64,000 nucleotides of DNA, taken from the NCBI RefSeq assembly GCF_000718165.1, contig NZ_JOEY01000064.1, positions 1-64,000 on the forward strand. The letters run 5' to 3'. Positions 17,390-25,734 of the stretch are shown here, piece by piece. Source of the stretch: Streptomyces fulvoviolaceus. GTDB lineage: Bacteria; Actinomycetota; Actinomycetes; Streptomycetales; Streptomycetaceae. The number at the start of each line of letters is the position of its first letter. Within the stretch, counting starts at the first letter, position 1. Below the pieces are notes generated by a model. That model had not been told where the DNA came from. It saw nothing but the letters and a program-made list of their open reading frames with translations, and made no database searches. The translations under genes were made by a program, and so were the position numbers.

Positions 17390-17518
17390 ATGACTGCCAC
17401 CGCTGTGAAAATCACCGTACGGCCGACCGACGAGGACGAGGTCGAGTTCGTCGACCTCGACGAGGTCGCCGGCAGCGACGTCATGAGGGGCTGCGGAGAC
17501 GACAACCCGTACAACTAA
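17390..17518 (+). CDS. 42-residue putative RiPP precursor peptide
   Basis: Starts at ATG 17390 with a strong GAGAGGAAG ribosome site, 16 bases after the radical SAM-SPASM gene. The N-terminal ~30 residues are leader-like: MTATAVKITVRP and then a very acidic, regularly spaced Asp/Glu/Val stretch (DEDEVEFVDLDEVAG). The last 12 residues VMRGCGDDNPYN hold the only Cys plus Asp, Asn, Pro and Tyr, a plausible modified core. A hairpin terminator follows 12 bases after the stop, so the peptide gene ends its operon. I do not recognise the tail as a named RiPP class. Not being a precursor (for example a regulatory microprotein) remains possible. Confidence 0.7.
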   Translation: MTATAVKITVRPTDEDEVEFVDLDEVAGSDVMRGCGDDNPYN

Positions 17519-17530
17519 CCCCCTCCGACC

Positions 17531-17561
17531 CGAGGCTGCCCGCCCCGCGCGGGCAGTCTCG
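17531..17561 (+). terminator. 13-bp hairpin terminator after the precursor gene
   Basis: The stem CGAGGCTGCCCGC pairs with GCGGGCAGTCTCG (one G-U pair) around a 5-base loop at 17544-17548. No U-tract follows, which is normal in high-GC actinomycetes. It closes the ATPase-to-precursor transcript. Confidence 0.7.
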
Positions 17562-17592
17562 CCTACCCCATCCGAGCCCCTACACTCCCGCC

Positions 17593-18402
17593 GTGGTGAC
17601 CATGAGACTGCAATGGCAAGACCTACCCGCCGCCACCCGCGAGGCCGTCGAGGCCCGTACCGGCCCTATCTACGCAGCAGCGACCGCAGACAAGGGGCTC
17701 AACAGCGAGATCGCCGCCACCCTCGACACCCGCGCCGGCCGCATCTTCGTCAAAGGGATGAACACCGGTCACCCTCGCGCGTGGACACAGAACCGCGAGA
17801 CAACGATCAACCCTTACGTGGCCCCCCTCGCCCCCCGCCTGCTCTGGCGGGTCAACGACGACACATGGGACCTGCTCGGTTACGAGCACCTCGACGGCCC
17901 ATCAGTCGACTACTCCCCCCGGTCCGACGACCTGCCACTCGTGGCCGAGGCAATCATCACGCTTTCCAGCGTCCGAGCCCCCATCGACCTCGACCTCAAG
18001 CACATCGAGCGACGCCTCGCCGACTACATCGACAACCCCGATGACGCCGAACTGCTGCGCGGCGAGACCCTGCTGCACACCGACTGGCACCCCGACAACA
18101 TCCTGATCGTCGACAACGCCGCCCGCGTCGTCGACTGGGCATGGCCAACCCGCGGCGCCGCATGGATCGACGCCGCCTATTGGGTCGTTTGGCTCATCTC
18201 CGCCGGCCACACCCCCGCCGACGCGGAACAGTGGGCTGCAAAGGTCCCCGCATGGTCTACGGCATCCCGGCGCGCCCTAGACATCTTCGCGATCGCTCAA
18301 AAGCGACTCTGGGCCGGCATCGCCACCGACGCTCCCGACATCGCATGGATGCAAGACCTCGCCGCCGCAGCCGCCCAATGGGCCAACTATCGCCGGTCGT
18401 GA
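17593..18402 (+). CDS. APH/choline-kinase-like phosphotransferase
   Basis: A 269-residue small kinase-fold protein. The catalytic loop is LLHTDWHPDNILIVD (HxDxxxxN) with the magnesium Asp in ARVVDWAWPTRGAAWID. Such enzymes phosphorylate small molecules or, in some peptide pathways, the peptide. A TACACT box at 17581-17586 lies 6 bases before the GTG at 17593, suggesting a leaderless message with its own promoter right after the terminator. The second GTG (17596) or ATG 17602 are alternative starts. It is probably still part of the same locus; aminoglycoside resistance is not supported beyond fold similarity. Confidence 0.8.
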   Translation: MVTMRLQWQDLPAATREAVEARTGPIYAAATADKGLNSEIAATLDTRAGRIFVKGMNTGHPRAWTQNRETTINPYVAPLAPRLLWRVNDDTWDLLGYEHLDGPSVDYSPRSDDLPLVAEAIITLSSVRAPIDLDLKHIERRLADYIDNPDDAELLRGETLLHTDWHPDNILIVDNAARVVDWAWPTRGAAWIDAAYWVVWLISAGHTPADAEQWAAKVPAWSTASRRALDIFAIAQKRLWAGIATDAPDIAWMQDLAAAAAQWANYRRS

Positions 18403-18416
18403 ACCAGGGGGCACGC

Positions 18417-18818
18417 ATGCCGGACCCACTCATTCACCCCCACGAGACACTCACCACCCGCGACGGCGAACAAGTCGAGATCGACGCAGAGATGGTTCCC
18501 ACCATCCGTGAACTGTGGCGCCTCAACTTCACCACACTCGCCTGCTGCCAAGACGTCGGAGAAGCGACCGCCGGCGTCCGAGCACAAAACGACAAGCCCC
18601 TCGGCTACGGCGCCGACAGCTTCATCGCGTATCACCGCGGTTGGGCCCTGCTCAAACTCCCGATCACCGACGCCATGCGCCTCGTCGCCATACTCGCCGA
18701 AGAGCCAGCGTTCGCCGACCGGGTCCGCCGCCGATGGCGCCCCGGTTCCTGGCGTATGGACGTCCCCCTCGTACCGGACGGACTCGACGAGGCCGCCCTG
18801 CTGCACTTCCCCCGCTGA
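18417..18818 (+). CDS. hypothetical protein at the end of the radical SAM locus
   Basis: A 133-residue soluble protein. ATG 18417 is preferred because AGGGGG sits at 18404-18410; a GTG at 18399 overlapping the kinase stop is the alternative. It contains ELWRLNFTTLACCQDVGEA with adjacent cysteines and a Trp/Arg-rich segment (VRRRWRPGSWRMDVPLVP). I recognise no family. The frame continues after the TGA at 18816 for 18 more coding-like codons (QLAELVEVLEQQQIHNRP) to a second TGA at 18873, so the protein may have been shortened by a recent nonsense change. The ISL3 element begins 170 bp downstream. Confidence 0.65.
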   Translation: MPDPLIHPHETLTTRDGEQVEIDAEMVPTIRELWRLNFTTLACCQDVGEATAGVRAQNDKPLGYGADSFIAYHRGWALLKLPITDAMRLVAILAEEPAFADRVRRRWRPGSWRMDVPLVPDGLDEAALLHFPR

Positions 18819-18991
18819 CAGCTCGCCGAGCTCGTCGAGGTCCTCGAACAGCAGCAGATTCACAACCGCCCATGATTCGCCCGTCGGCTCCGGGCTCGAC
18901 AGGCGAGTTCAGTGTGGCTGGGCGCGCTAGTTGGTTGTAACTATGCGTCCGTGACCGCTACGGCTGATCCGTCAGGGACTGTAAGACGTTC

Positions 18992-20619
18992 GGGTCTGGC
19001 CCGTAGTCGGTGGTGACGCTGAGTGTCCGTCAGGGCAGGAGGATGCGGTGGCGGAGGAGGTCGAATCCGGCGCGTCCGTGCATCTGTCTCATGATCCTCT
19101 TGGTGCGGGTGTTGACGCCTTCGGTGCGGCCGTTGTGGTAGGGCAAGGTGAGGCCGGCGTCCACGGCGGGCCGGTCGATTTCGAGGCCGTTGGTGAGGCT
19201 GCGCAGGTGGGGCAGGTCGACGGCGCGGGCGGCCGTGATCCACTCGGTGAGTTTCACGTCGTTGCCCTCGGCCGGTTTGAGCAGGGCGGCGAAGCCGCCT
19301 ACGAGATCGCCGAGTGCGGTCATCTCCGGGCAGGCCGCGGCGATCTTCTCCAGCAGGGTCGTTTCCTTCGGACGCAGGTTTCCGGGGTCGGTGAACAGGA
19401 GGCGGCTGGCGTGACGTGGGGTGGTGACGGGTCGGTCGCCTTCAGCGCGGCCCTGGTTGAGGTAGCGGACCAGCAGGTTGGCGCTGCCGGTGTAGCCCAA
19501 CTCCCGGATTTCCCCCAGCAGTTGGGTGACAGCAACTGCTGGACCGACCGCGCGGCGGGCGCGCAGATGGCCGCGGTAGGGGTCGACGAGGGTGGGCCGG
19601 TAGGCGGGGGCGATGCGCAGGGCCTGGGGTTCGGGCATGCTGGCGTAGCGTTTGACGGTGCTCATGGCCAGGCCAGGCGGCGGGAGCAGTCGAGCAGGCC
19701 GACGCCCTGGCCGAGGAGGTCGTGGATCTTGTTCCAGCGTTCGCGGGTGGTCTGCTCGCGTACTCCGCCGGGGCGGGGTGGGTTGATGGTGGCCCAGCAG
19801 CCGGTGTGCGCGCGGACCTCGAGCTGGACTTTGTCGCAGAGGTTTCTCCAGAGGTGCCATCGGTCGCTGACCTGCACCGCGTCGGGCAGGGCGCGGCGGA
19901 TGGCCTCGGCGCAGGTGGCCGAGCCGTCGCGGCACACGACCTCGACACCAGGATGTTCGCGCAGCCAGGACTCCAGGGTGGCCCTCTCGCGGTCGGGCAG
20001 GACCGCGACGCGTCGGCCGGTTTCGGCATCCGTGATGATCGTGGCGTAACGGTGGCGGCGGCGCAGGGCGAAATCGTCCACGCCGATCACCCGTGGGACC
20101 GCCTGCTGCGGCAGCGGCAGGCGTCGCAGATGGCGCAGTGCGGTACTGCGGGAAACGGGCACGGCCAGCAGGCCGGCGAGGCGTGCGGCCGCCCGGCCGC
20201 ATAACTCCCGCGCCACCTGGGATATCTGCCAGGCAAGCCGCACCGTGCGGCGCTGATGGCGCTCCACCAGTCCGGGAATCTGCTCGCGGAAGGTCTGCCG
20301 TCGGCAGCCCAGGACCGGACAGACCAGCCGCCGTACGCGCAGGTGGACGACGACCTGGCGGCCGTCGACCGGCACGTCGGTCACTGACCGGCGGTGATAC
20401 TCGTGCACCTTCGCCGTCGGCGTCCGGCACACCGGACACGGCACCGCCGCATCCCGAGTGCGAGCCGTGACCACCACCGCGTCACCGCCGTCCACCACGT
20501 CCTCGACGACCAGCGCCGACAGACCGGAAAACACCGTCCCCATAAGAAAGTCGATATCCACCACAAGATCATGATCAAGGACGGCTACTCGGCGTCACCA
20601 CCGACTACGGGCCAGACCC
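18992..20619 (-). mobile_element. ISL3-family insertion sequence (frameshifted)
   Basis: A 1,628-bp element bounded by 32-bp inverted repeats with one mismatch (GGGTCTGGCCCGTAGTCGGT... at 18992-19023, complement at 20588-20619). No matching 8-bp flanking duplication was found, so flanks may have been rearranged after insertion. It carries one transposase gene split by a frameshift. Confidence 0.85.
19030..20564 (-). pseudogene. ISL3-family transposase, single-base frameshift
   Basis: Two overlapping minus-strand frames give one ISL3 transposase of about 510 residues. The first (20564 to 19662) has the zinc-binding N-terminus (PCPVCRTPTAKVHEYH ... CPVLGCRR) and the first catalytic Asp in VIGVDDFALRRRHRYATIITD. 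The second continues from KRYASMPEPQ to the C-terminal motif LPYHNGRTEGVNTRTKRIMRQMHGRAGF with the catalytic Glu. The break lies near 19667-19676: restoring one G in CTGGCCTGG would give the expected RRLGLAMSTVKRY. It is a mutation rather than a recognisable programmed slip, so the copy is probably inactive on its own. Confidence 0.85.
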
Positions 20620-20893
20620 GCTCGTTTGACAGACCCCCTGTAGGGGCTGGGAGGACCCCAAGCTGTCCAAGGAGTGGTTTCTGCGCGACGGCCGGAAGAT
20701 CGGGTACGTCGGCGCCGACGCGACCCTGTGCAGCACGCAGCCCCGGACCAACTTCACCCTGGGGCCGTGGCGCAGCTTCGTCTCCTGGGCGACGTTCCAC
20801 AACGTTCCGTGGAAGGGCGACCGGATCTCCGTCGAGTGGGGAGGTCTGGGCAGCAGCAGGTACCTGGATCCCTACTGGCCGCTCAATCGATGA
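20620..20893 (+). pseudogene. 3' fragment of a gene cut by ISL3
   Basis: The frame right of the ISL3 end encodes WEDPKLSKEWFLRDGRKIGY... FTLGPWRSFVSWATFHNVPW... and stops at 20893. It is rich in aromatic residues, like the end of a secreted or carbohydrate-active protein, and has no start. It lies 7 bp from, and convergent with, the sugar transporter operon. The family is not identified. Confidence 0.5.
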
Positions 20894-20900
20894 GTGCCGG

Positions 20901-21737
20901 TCATCCCTTCACCGCACCAGAGGTGAGTCCCTGGACGATGTACCGGCTGGCGAAGGCGAACAGCACCATGGTCGGGGCGATCGTGAGCACCGCGGCCGCC
21001 GACATCGAACCCCAGTCGATGTTGAAGCTGGAGATGAAGCCGTTCAGCGCGGTGGGCACGGTCTTGTTGGCGTCGCTGTTCATCAGGGTGACCGACAGGA
21101 ACAGTTCGTTCCAGCAGTTGACGAAGTTGAAGATGAACGCGGCGATGATGCCGGGCTGCATGACAGGCAGCAGCACCCGGAAGAGCGCCCCGAGCCGTGA
21201 GCAGCCGTCGATCATGGCGGCCTCCTCCAGTGCGTCCGGCACGTTCTCGAAGAACCCGCGGAGCATCACCGTGCAGAAGGGGATGCAGACCGCGATGTAG
21301 ACGAGGGTCAACCCGAGCCGGTTGTCGACGAGTTGGAGTTCCGTCATCAGCATGTACAGCGGTCCGAGCGCGATGAAGGACGGGATCATCTGGGTGACCA
21401 GGGCCGCCATCAGGAGTGCTGTCTTGCTCCGGAACTCGAAGCGCGCCAGCACGTACGCCGACAGGAGTGAGATGACGGTCGCCACCGCGCCGGCGACCGT
21501 CGCGATGACGAGGCTGTTGGTGAGGTAGACGCCGAACTGTGCCTTGCTGAACAGGCCGGTGTAGTTGGCGAGCGAGAAGTGCTCGGGCCAGTAGGCGATC
21601 GAGGGGCTGAAGATCGTCCCGGGGCTCTTGAGCGAGGTGATGGTGATCCAGTAGAGCGGGAAGACGGTGACGATCAGCCAACCCGTCAGGAACGTGATGC
21701 GTACGGCGCGTCCGGCGGTGGACTCCTTGTTGATCAT
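20901..21737 (-). CDS. carbohydrate ABC transporter permease (MalG-like)
   Basis: A 278-residue inner-membrane permease with six predicted helices, beginning MINKESTAGRAVRITFLTGW. The cytoplasmic EAA loop that docks on the ATPase is EEAAMIDGCSRLGALFRVLLPVMQPG (residues ~185-210), and the C-terminus is the usual RYIVQGLTSGAVKG of CUT1 family permeases. The ATG overlaps the stop of the partner permease (ATGA, 21734-21737), so the pair is translationally coupled. The substrate is a sugar or sugar derivative by family; which one cannot be read from sequence. No ATPase gene is nearby; Streptomyces CUT1 systems commonly share one ATPase (MsiK) encoded elsewhere. Confidence 0.92.
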   Translation of the reverse strand: MINKESTAGRAVRITFLTGWLIVTVFPLYWITITSLKSPGTIFSPSIAYWPEHFSLANYTGLFSKAQFGVYLTNSLVIATVAGAVATVISLLSAYVLARFEFRSKTALLMAALVTQMIPSFIALGPLYMLMTELQLVDNRLGLTLVYIAVCIPFCTVMLRGFFENVPDALEEAAMIDGCSRLGALFRVLLPVMQPGIIAAFIFNFVNCWNELFLSVTLMNSDANKTVPTALNGFISSFNIDWGSMSAAAVLTIAPTMVLFAFASRYIVQGLTSGAVKG

Positions 21738-22726
21738 GATGTCTTTCCGTTCCGCTCCCGGGTGGCCGTGAGGTAGAAGACCGAGAAGACCATCAGCATG
21801 GCGACGACGATCAGACCGACCGCCGAGGCCTTCCCGTAGTCGCCCTGCTGGGTGATGGAGATCATCCACGTGGTGACGATGTGCGTCTCGTTGGACGGAC
21901 CGCCGCCGGTCATGCCGAAGATGATGTCGGGGAAGTTGAAGATCCAGATGACCCGGAGCAGGACGGTCAGCGCCAGCGTCCCGCGGATGGAGGGGATGGT
22001 GATCTGGAAGAGCGTACGGACCTTCCCGGCGCCGTCGAGCGCGGCGGCCTCGTAGATTTCGTCGGGGATCGACTGCAGGGCGGCCAGGATCATGATGGTG
22101 AAGAAGGTGACGCCGTACCAGATGTTGGCGATGACGACGGCGGTCATCGCGGTCTTCGGGTCGGCCAGCCACGGGATCGGTGTGTCGATCAGATGGGCCT
22201 TCTCCAGCAGGTCGTTGACGACTCCGAACTCGCTGTTGAACATCCAGCGGAACAGGATGCCGATGAGGAACCCGGAGATCGCCCACGGGAAAAAGATCAG
22301 CGCCTGGTAGAGGCCGCGGAAGCGGAAACGGCGGCGCAGCCACAGGGCGATGGCGAAGCCGATGACGAACTGGGGCACGATCGAACCGACTACCCAGACC
22401 GCGGTGTTGCCGAGGACCGTGTAGAAGACCGGGTCGTCCAGAATTCCCTTGAAGTTCTTGAGGCCGACCCAGGAGGTGTCCGTGAGGTCGTTGAGGTTCC
22501 AGTTGCGGAAGGCCATCTGGCCGCCCGCGATCATCGGGTAGTAGACGAAGATCGCGACGAACAGGGCGGCCGGGGCCATGAACGCCGCGATGCTCAGGCC
22601 CCGGCGGCCGGTGAAGACCGGCCTGCGCGGGCGCGGTGCGGCCGGCCGGGCCGCCGCCGGCCCCGGGTTGTCCGTGGGCGGCGGCGCGGCTTGGCGGGCC
22701 TTCGCGTCGGTGGTTGAGGGATTCAC
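21734..22726 (-). CDS. carbohydrate ABC transporter permease (MalF-like)
   Basis: A 330-residue permease with a Pro/Ala-rich cytoplasmic N-terminus (first ~45 residues) and six membrane helices starting at SIAAFMAPAALFVAIFVYYP. The EAA loop is YEAAALDGAGKVRTLFQITIPSIRG. GTG 22726 is the first reasonable start, 20 bases after the stop of the binding-protein gene upstream. It forms the heterodimeric channel with the permease encoded next to it. Confidence 0.92.
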   Translation of the reverse strand: MNPSTTDAKARQAAPPPTDNPGPAAARPAAPRPRRPVFTGRRGLSIAAFMAPAALFVAIFVYYPMIAGGQMAFRNWNLNDLTDTSWVGLKNFKGILDDPVFYTVLGNTAVWVVGSIVPQFVIGFAIALWLRRRFRFRGLYQALIFFPWAISGFLIGILFRWMFNSEFGVVNDLLEKAHLIDTPIPWLADPKTAMTAVVIANIWYGVTFFTIMILAALQSIPDEIYEAAALDGAGKVRTLFQITIPSIRGTLALTVLLRVIWIFNFPDIIFGMTGGGPSNETHIVTTWMISITQQGDYGKASAVGLIVVAMLMVFSVFYLTATRERNGKTS

Positions 22727-22746
22727 GTCCGGCCTTCCCGCCAGCC

Positions 22747-24054
22747 CTACTGGCTCTTCCACTTCTCGGTCCAGTAGGTGTTCCAGCCGGCCAGGAGCTC
22801 CTTGGGCGTCATCTTGCCCAGCAGCACCTTCTGGATCTCGGAGTCGGACTTCTGGATCCACTCGGTCCACCAGGAGGAGTTACGCGGCTGGGTGACCGTG
22901 ATGTACGTGTCCGGGCTCTCGGTCATCGTCACGTAGCTCGCCCAGGCACCCGTCTTGTAGAACGTGTCGTCCGCGGAGCTCTTGAGGATGGGCACCAGGC
23001 TGTTCTTCTTGTCGAAGGTGGTGGCCGCGTCGCCCTCGGAGAGGAACTTGATCAGCTTTTCGGCCTCCGCCTTGTGCTTGCTGGCGGACGCGATGCCCCA
23101 GCCCGCGGTCGCCACCGGCTGAACGGCCTTGCCGCTGGGGCCGGTCAGCAGCGGGGCCGTGGTCCACTGCTTCTTGGTGATCGACTTCGACTCCCCGACC
23201 GTGGCGATCACTTCGGGGTCCTGGAGGAGGAAGGCCGTCGAACCGTTGGAGAAGCCCTCGACCATCTCCGGGTAGCCCCACGCGACGGACGACGGCGGCG
23301 ACGCCTTCTTGAAGAGCTTGAAGTACGTCTCCAGGGCGGTGAGCGCCTCCGGCGCCGAGAAGATCGTCTTGCCGTCGGTCAGCTTGAAGCCGTTGTCCCG
23401 GTCGATCTTGTCGGCGACGTACGCCTCGATGACCGCAACCGCGTTGCTGTTGGCGTTCGTTCCACCGCGGAAGGCGTAGCCGTATCGGCGCTTGTCGGGG
23501 TCCTGGATGGCGGTGGCCTGCTTCAGCAGGTCGTCCCAGCTCGCGGGCGGGGCGGAGAAGCCGGCGTCAGAGACCAGGTCGGTGCGGTAGTAGAGGCTGA
23601 GGCCGTAGAAGCCGTACGGGATGTAGTACGTCCGGCCCTTGGCGTCCTTGGAATACTTGACAGCGTTGTCAGTCAGCGCGTCCCAGCCGCTCCAGCCCTT
23701 GAGGTCCTTGCTCATGTCGTAGATCCAGCCGTTGGTCGACCACGGCCCGGCCGTGATGTCCCGGACCTCCATGGTGTCGATGCCGCTGCCGGACTGGAGC
23801 ATCTGCTGGATCTTCTGGTCCGCCTGTTCGGTGGGCGGTGAGATCAGATCCACCTTGATCTTGGGGTTCTGCTTCTCGAACTGGCCTATGAGGGTCTTCA
23901 GTACGGCCGTACGGACCGGGTTGGTGAGACTCTCGACCATGTGAAGCGTGACGGTTCCGTCACTCGCGCCGGAGCCGCCGCCGACGGCACAGCCCGACAC
24001 TGTCAACGCGGTGGCGAGCCCGAGGGCGACCGCTGCCTTTCTCCTGCTCAACAC
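22747..24054 (-). CDS. sugar ABC transporter substrate-binding lipoprotein
   Basis: A 435-residue extracellular lipoprotein of the solute-binding family 1 (MalE/UgpB type). GTG 24054 follows a GGGAG site; the signal peptide (LSRRKAAVALGLATALTVSGC) ends in the lipobox VSGC, and the Cys is the lipid anchor. Features of the family include FEKQNPKIKVDLISPP, the hinge-region Trp/Tyr residues, TAFLLQDPEV and a C-terminal region rich in Trp (NTYWTEKW). It captures the substrate for the two permeases encoded directly downstream in the same operon. Confidence 0.92.
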   Translation of the reverse strand: MLSRRKAAVALGLATALTVSGCAVGGGSGASDGTVTLHMVESLTNPVRTAVLKTLIGQFEKQNPKIKVDLISPPTEQADQKIQQMLQSGSGIDTMEVRDITAGPWSTNGWIYDMSKDLKGWSGWDALTDNAVKYSKDAKGRTYYIPYGFYGLSLYYRTDLVSDAGFSAPPASWDDLLKQATAIQDPDKRRYGYAFRGGTNANSNAVAVIEAYVADKIDRDNGFKLTDGKTIFSAPEALTALETYFKLFKKASPPSSVAWGYPEMVEGFSNGSTAFLLQDPEVIATVGESKSITKKQWTTAPLLTGPSGKAVQPVATAGWGIASASKHKAEAEKLIKFLSEGDAATTFDKKNSLVPILKSSADDTFYKTGAWASYVTMTESPDTYITVTQPRNSSWWTEWIQKSDSEIQKVLLGKMTPKELLAGWNTYWTEKWKSQ

Positions 24055-24088
24055 TGTGCTCTCCCAAGTCCGGGGGTTCTGTGGTGGA

Positions 24089-25369
24089 TCACTGCGATGT
24101 GAGGTGTGCGACGTGCTGGGTGCGGGCCCATGCGCCGAGCACCGGAACGCAGTGCTCGGCGAAGTACTCGAAGTCGGCGGCCGTGTTGTACACGTGCGTC
24201 GACAGCCGGAGGTAACCGACGCCTCCGAAGCTGGTGAAGGCGGCCTCGACGCCCAGTTCCGCGGCGATGCGGTCGCGCAGGGCGTCGGCGGCGGCATGGG
24301 TGGTGCCGAGGCCGTCGGGAAGCCGGACCAGGCGCAGCGCGTTGACCGGCATGCCGACGTCAACTGCACTGTCCGCACCGGTGAGTTCGGCGAAGGCGTC
24401 GCCGACGATCCGTTCCGCGTAGTCGGCCAGCGTCCGCATGTACGCGCGTGCCGTGTCCCAGCCCCAGGTGTGCTCGACGAAGTCGAGGGAGGCGGGCGCG
24501 GCGAGGTAGCTCGTGACGTCGACGGTGCCCTGGGTGTCGAAGCGGGCGGGGTACTGCTCCGGGGCGCCCCACGAGTCGATCAGGGGGTGGAGGTCGTCGC
24601 GGAGCGGTCCGCGGGCGACCAGGGCCGCCGTACCGCGGGGTGCGCAGCCGAACTTGTGGAGGTTGCCGATCCACACGTCGCAGTCAAGACCCGCGAGCGG
24701 GTCCTCTGCGAGGCCGGGAACGTGTGCGCCGTCCACCAGCAGCGGGATGCCGCGTTCACGCGCCACGCGTCCGATCCGCTCAACTGGCATCCAGCGGGCG
24801 GTCGCCGAGGTGATGTGGTCGAGGACGATCAGGCCCGTCGCGTCGGTGATCCCGGCGAGCACGGCCTCGTACGCACGGTCCTCGTCCGCGTTGAGGGGGA
24901 CCCGCGCGGTGCGGACGGTGCCGCCCCAGCGCCGGGCCAGGCGCTGCGCTCCCATGGTCACGGCGCCGTAGCCGTGGTCCGTCACGAGGACTTCCCCGCC
25001 CGGCCTGGCCGGCACGTTCGCGTAGACGATGCTCGCGCCGCCGCTGGCATTCGGCACCAGGGCGAGATCCTCCGCGGCGACCTTCAGGAACGCGGCGACC
25101 GCGCCCCGGGCGGCGGCGACCCGGACCGGCAGCCCCGGGAACCACACGCCCGGCGAGCGGTCCATCTCCGCGCGCAGCCGGTTCTGCTCCTGCTGCACGA
25201 CGAGCGGAACCGCCCCGAACGACCCGTGGTTGAGGTGCTTGTGCGCGCGGTCCAGCGACCATGCCTCGGCCGCCGGTCTGCCATCGGCGAGCAGCAGAGG
25301 GCTCGGCGCGGTGGTGACAGTGCTGACATCGAGCTCGCTCACGTATGACTCACGATCTCCCTGGCCCAT
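24089..25369 (-). CDS. class V aminotransferase-fold PLP enzyme (isopenicillin N epimerase-like)
   Basis: A ~426-residue fold-type I PLP enzyme. The N-terminal HKHLNHGSFGAVP is the hallmark of the isopenicillin N epimerase-like branch; the PLP aspartate is in VLVDGAHVPG and the Schiff-base lysine in WIGNLHKFGCAPRGTAAL. Members act as epimerases, desulfurases or lyases on amino-acid-like substrates. ATG 25369 is given as start; GTG 25342 (SELDVSTV) is an equally possible alternative, and no ribosome site decides. It is the first gene of the minus-strand operon with the transporter (34-bp gap), so it probably processes the imported compound. A GATGACTT site lies ~45 bp upstream. Confidence 0.85.
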   Translation of the reverse strand: MGQGDRESYVSELDVSTVTTAPSPLLLADGRPAAEAWSLDRAHKHLNHGSFGAVPLVVQQEQNRLRAEMDRSPGVWFPGLPVRVAAARGAVAAFLKVAAEDLALVPNASGGASIVYANVPARPGGEVLVTDHGYGAVTMGAQRLARRWGGTVRTARVPLNADEDRAYEAVLAGITDATGLIVLDHITSATARWMPVERIGRVARERGIPLLVDGAHVPGLAEDPLAGLDCDVWIGNLHKFGCAPRGTAALVARGPLRDDLHPLIDSWGAPEQYPARFDTQGTVDVTSYLAAPASLDFVEHTWGWDTARAYMRTLADYAERIVGDAFAELTGADSAVDVGMPVNALRLVRLPDGLGTTHAAADALRDRIAAELGVEAAFTSFGGVGYLRLSTHVYNTAADFEYFAEHCVPVLGAWARTQHVAHLTSQ

Positions 25370-25410
25370 GACAGCAGGCCCATACATCGGACGGCCACCA
25401 AAATAGATCT

Positions 25411-25679
25411 GATGACTTGCGGCGCATCGTGGCACGACACCCTGGGGTGAGCAAGAGTTCCAGGGCGCCGACATCAGACGGTCACGCGATTCAGAGGGGG
25501 TGGCCTGTTGCCGTAAGCCCTCCACAAAGTGGGCTTTTAGCTGCACATACGCCAAGAGATGAGGCCCGTGGCGCAGCCTTCGAGGCTGTCCGCGATTTGA
25601 TGGCGTCGTGACCGGTCGATTACGTCCTCGAAATAAGTCATTGGATGACTTGAGGGGAGATGCCGTAACTCATCAGATG
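25411..25679. promoter_or_regulatory. candidate GntR operators
   Basis: Three related sites occur in the ~365-bp divergent intergenic region: GATGACTT at 25411-25418 near the aminotransferase start, a perfect inverted repeat AAGTCAT-TGG-ATGACTT at 25635-25651, and an imperfect one ACTCATC-A-GATGACT around 25668-25682. Short palindromes of this sort are typical FadR/GntR targets. Binding by the adjacent regulator is inferred. The rest of the intergenic region (25419-25630) shows nothing else. Confidence 0.5.
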
Positions 25680-25734
25680 ACTCTGTAAGCTGCTGGAGGC
25701 CGAGCGAAGTGGCCAAGTCCTCAGGAGGGGAAGA

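Noticed and set aside
17593..18402. Aminoglycoside resistance gene
   Set aside because: Only the general kinase-fold motifs are present; the gene lies in the radical SAM locus and lacks specific APH subclass features.
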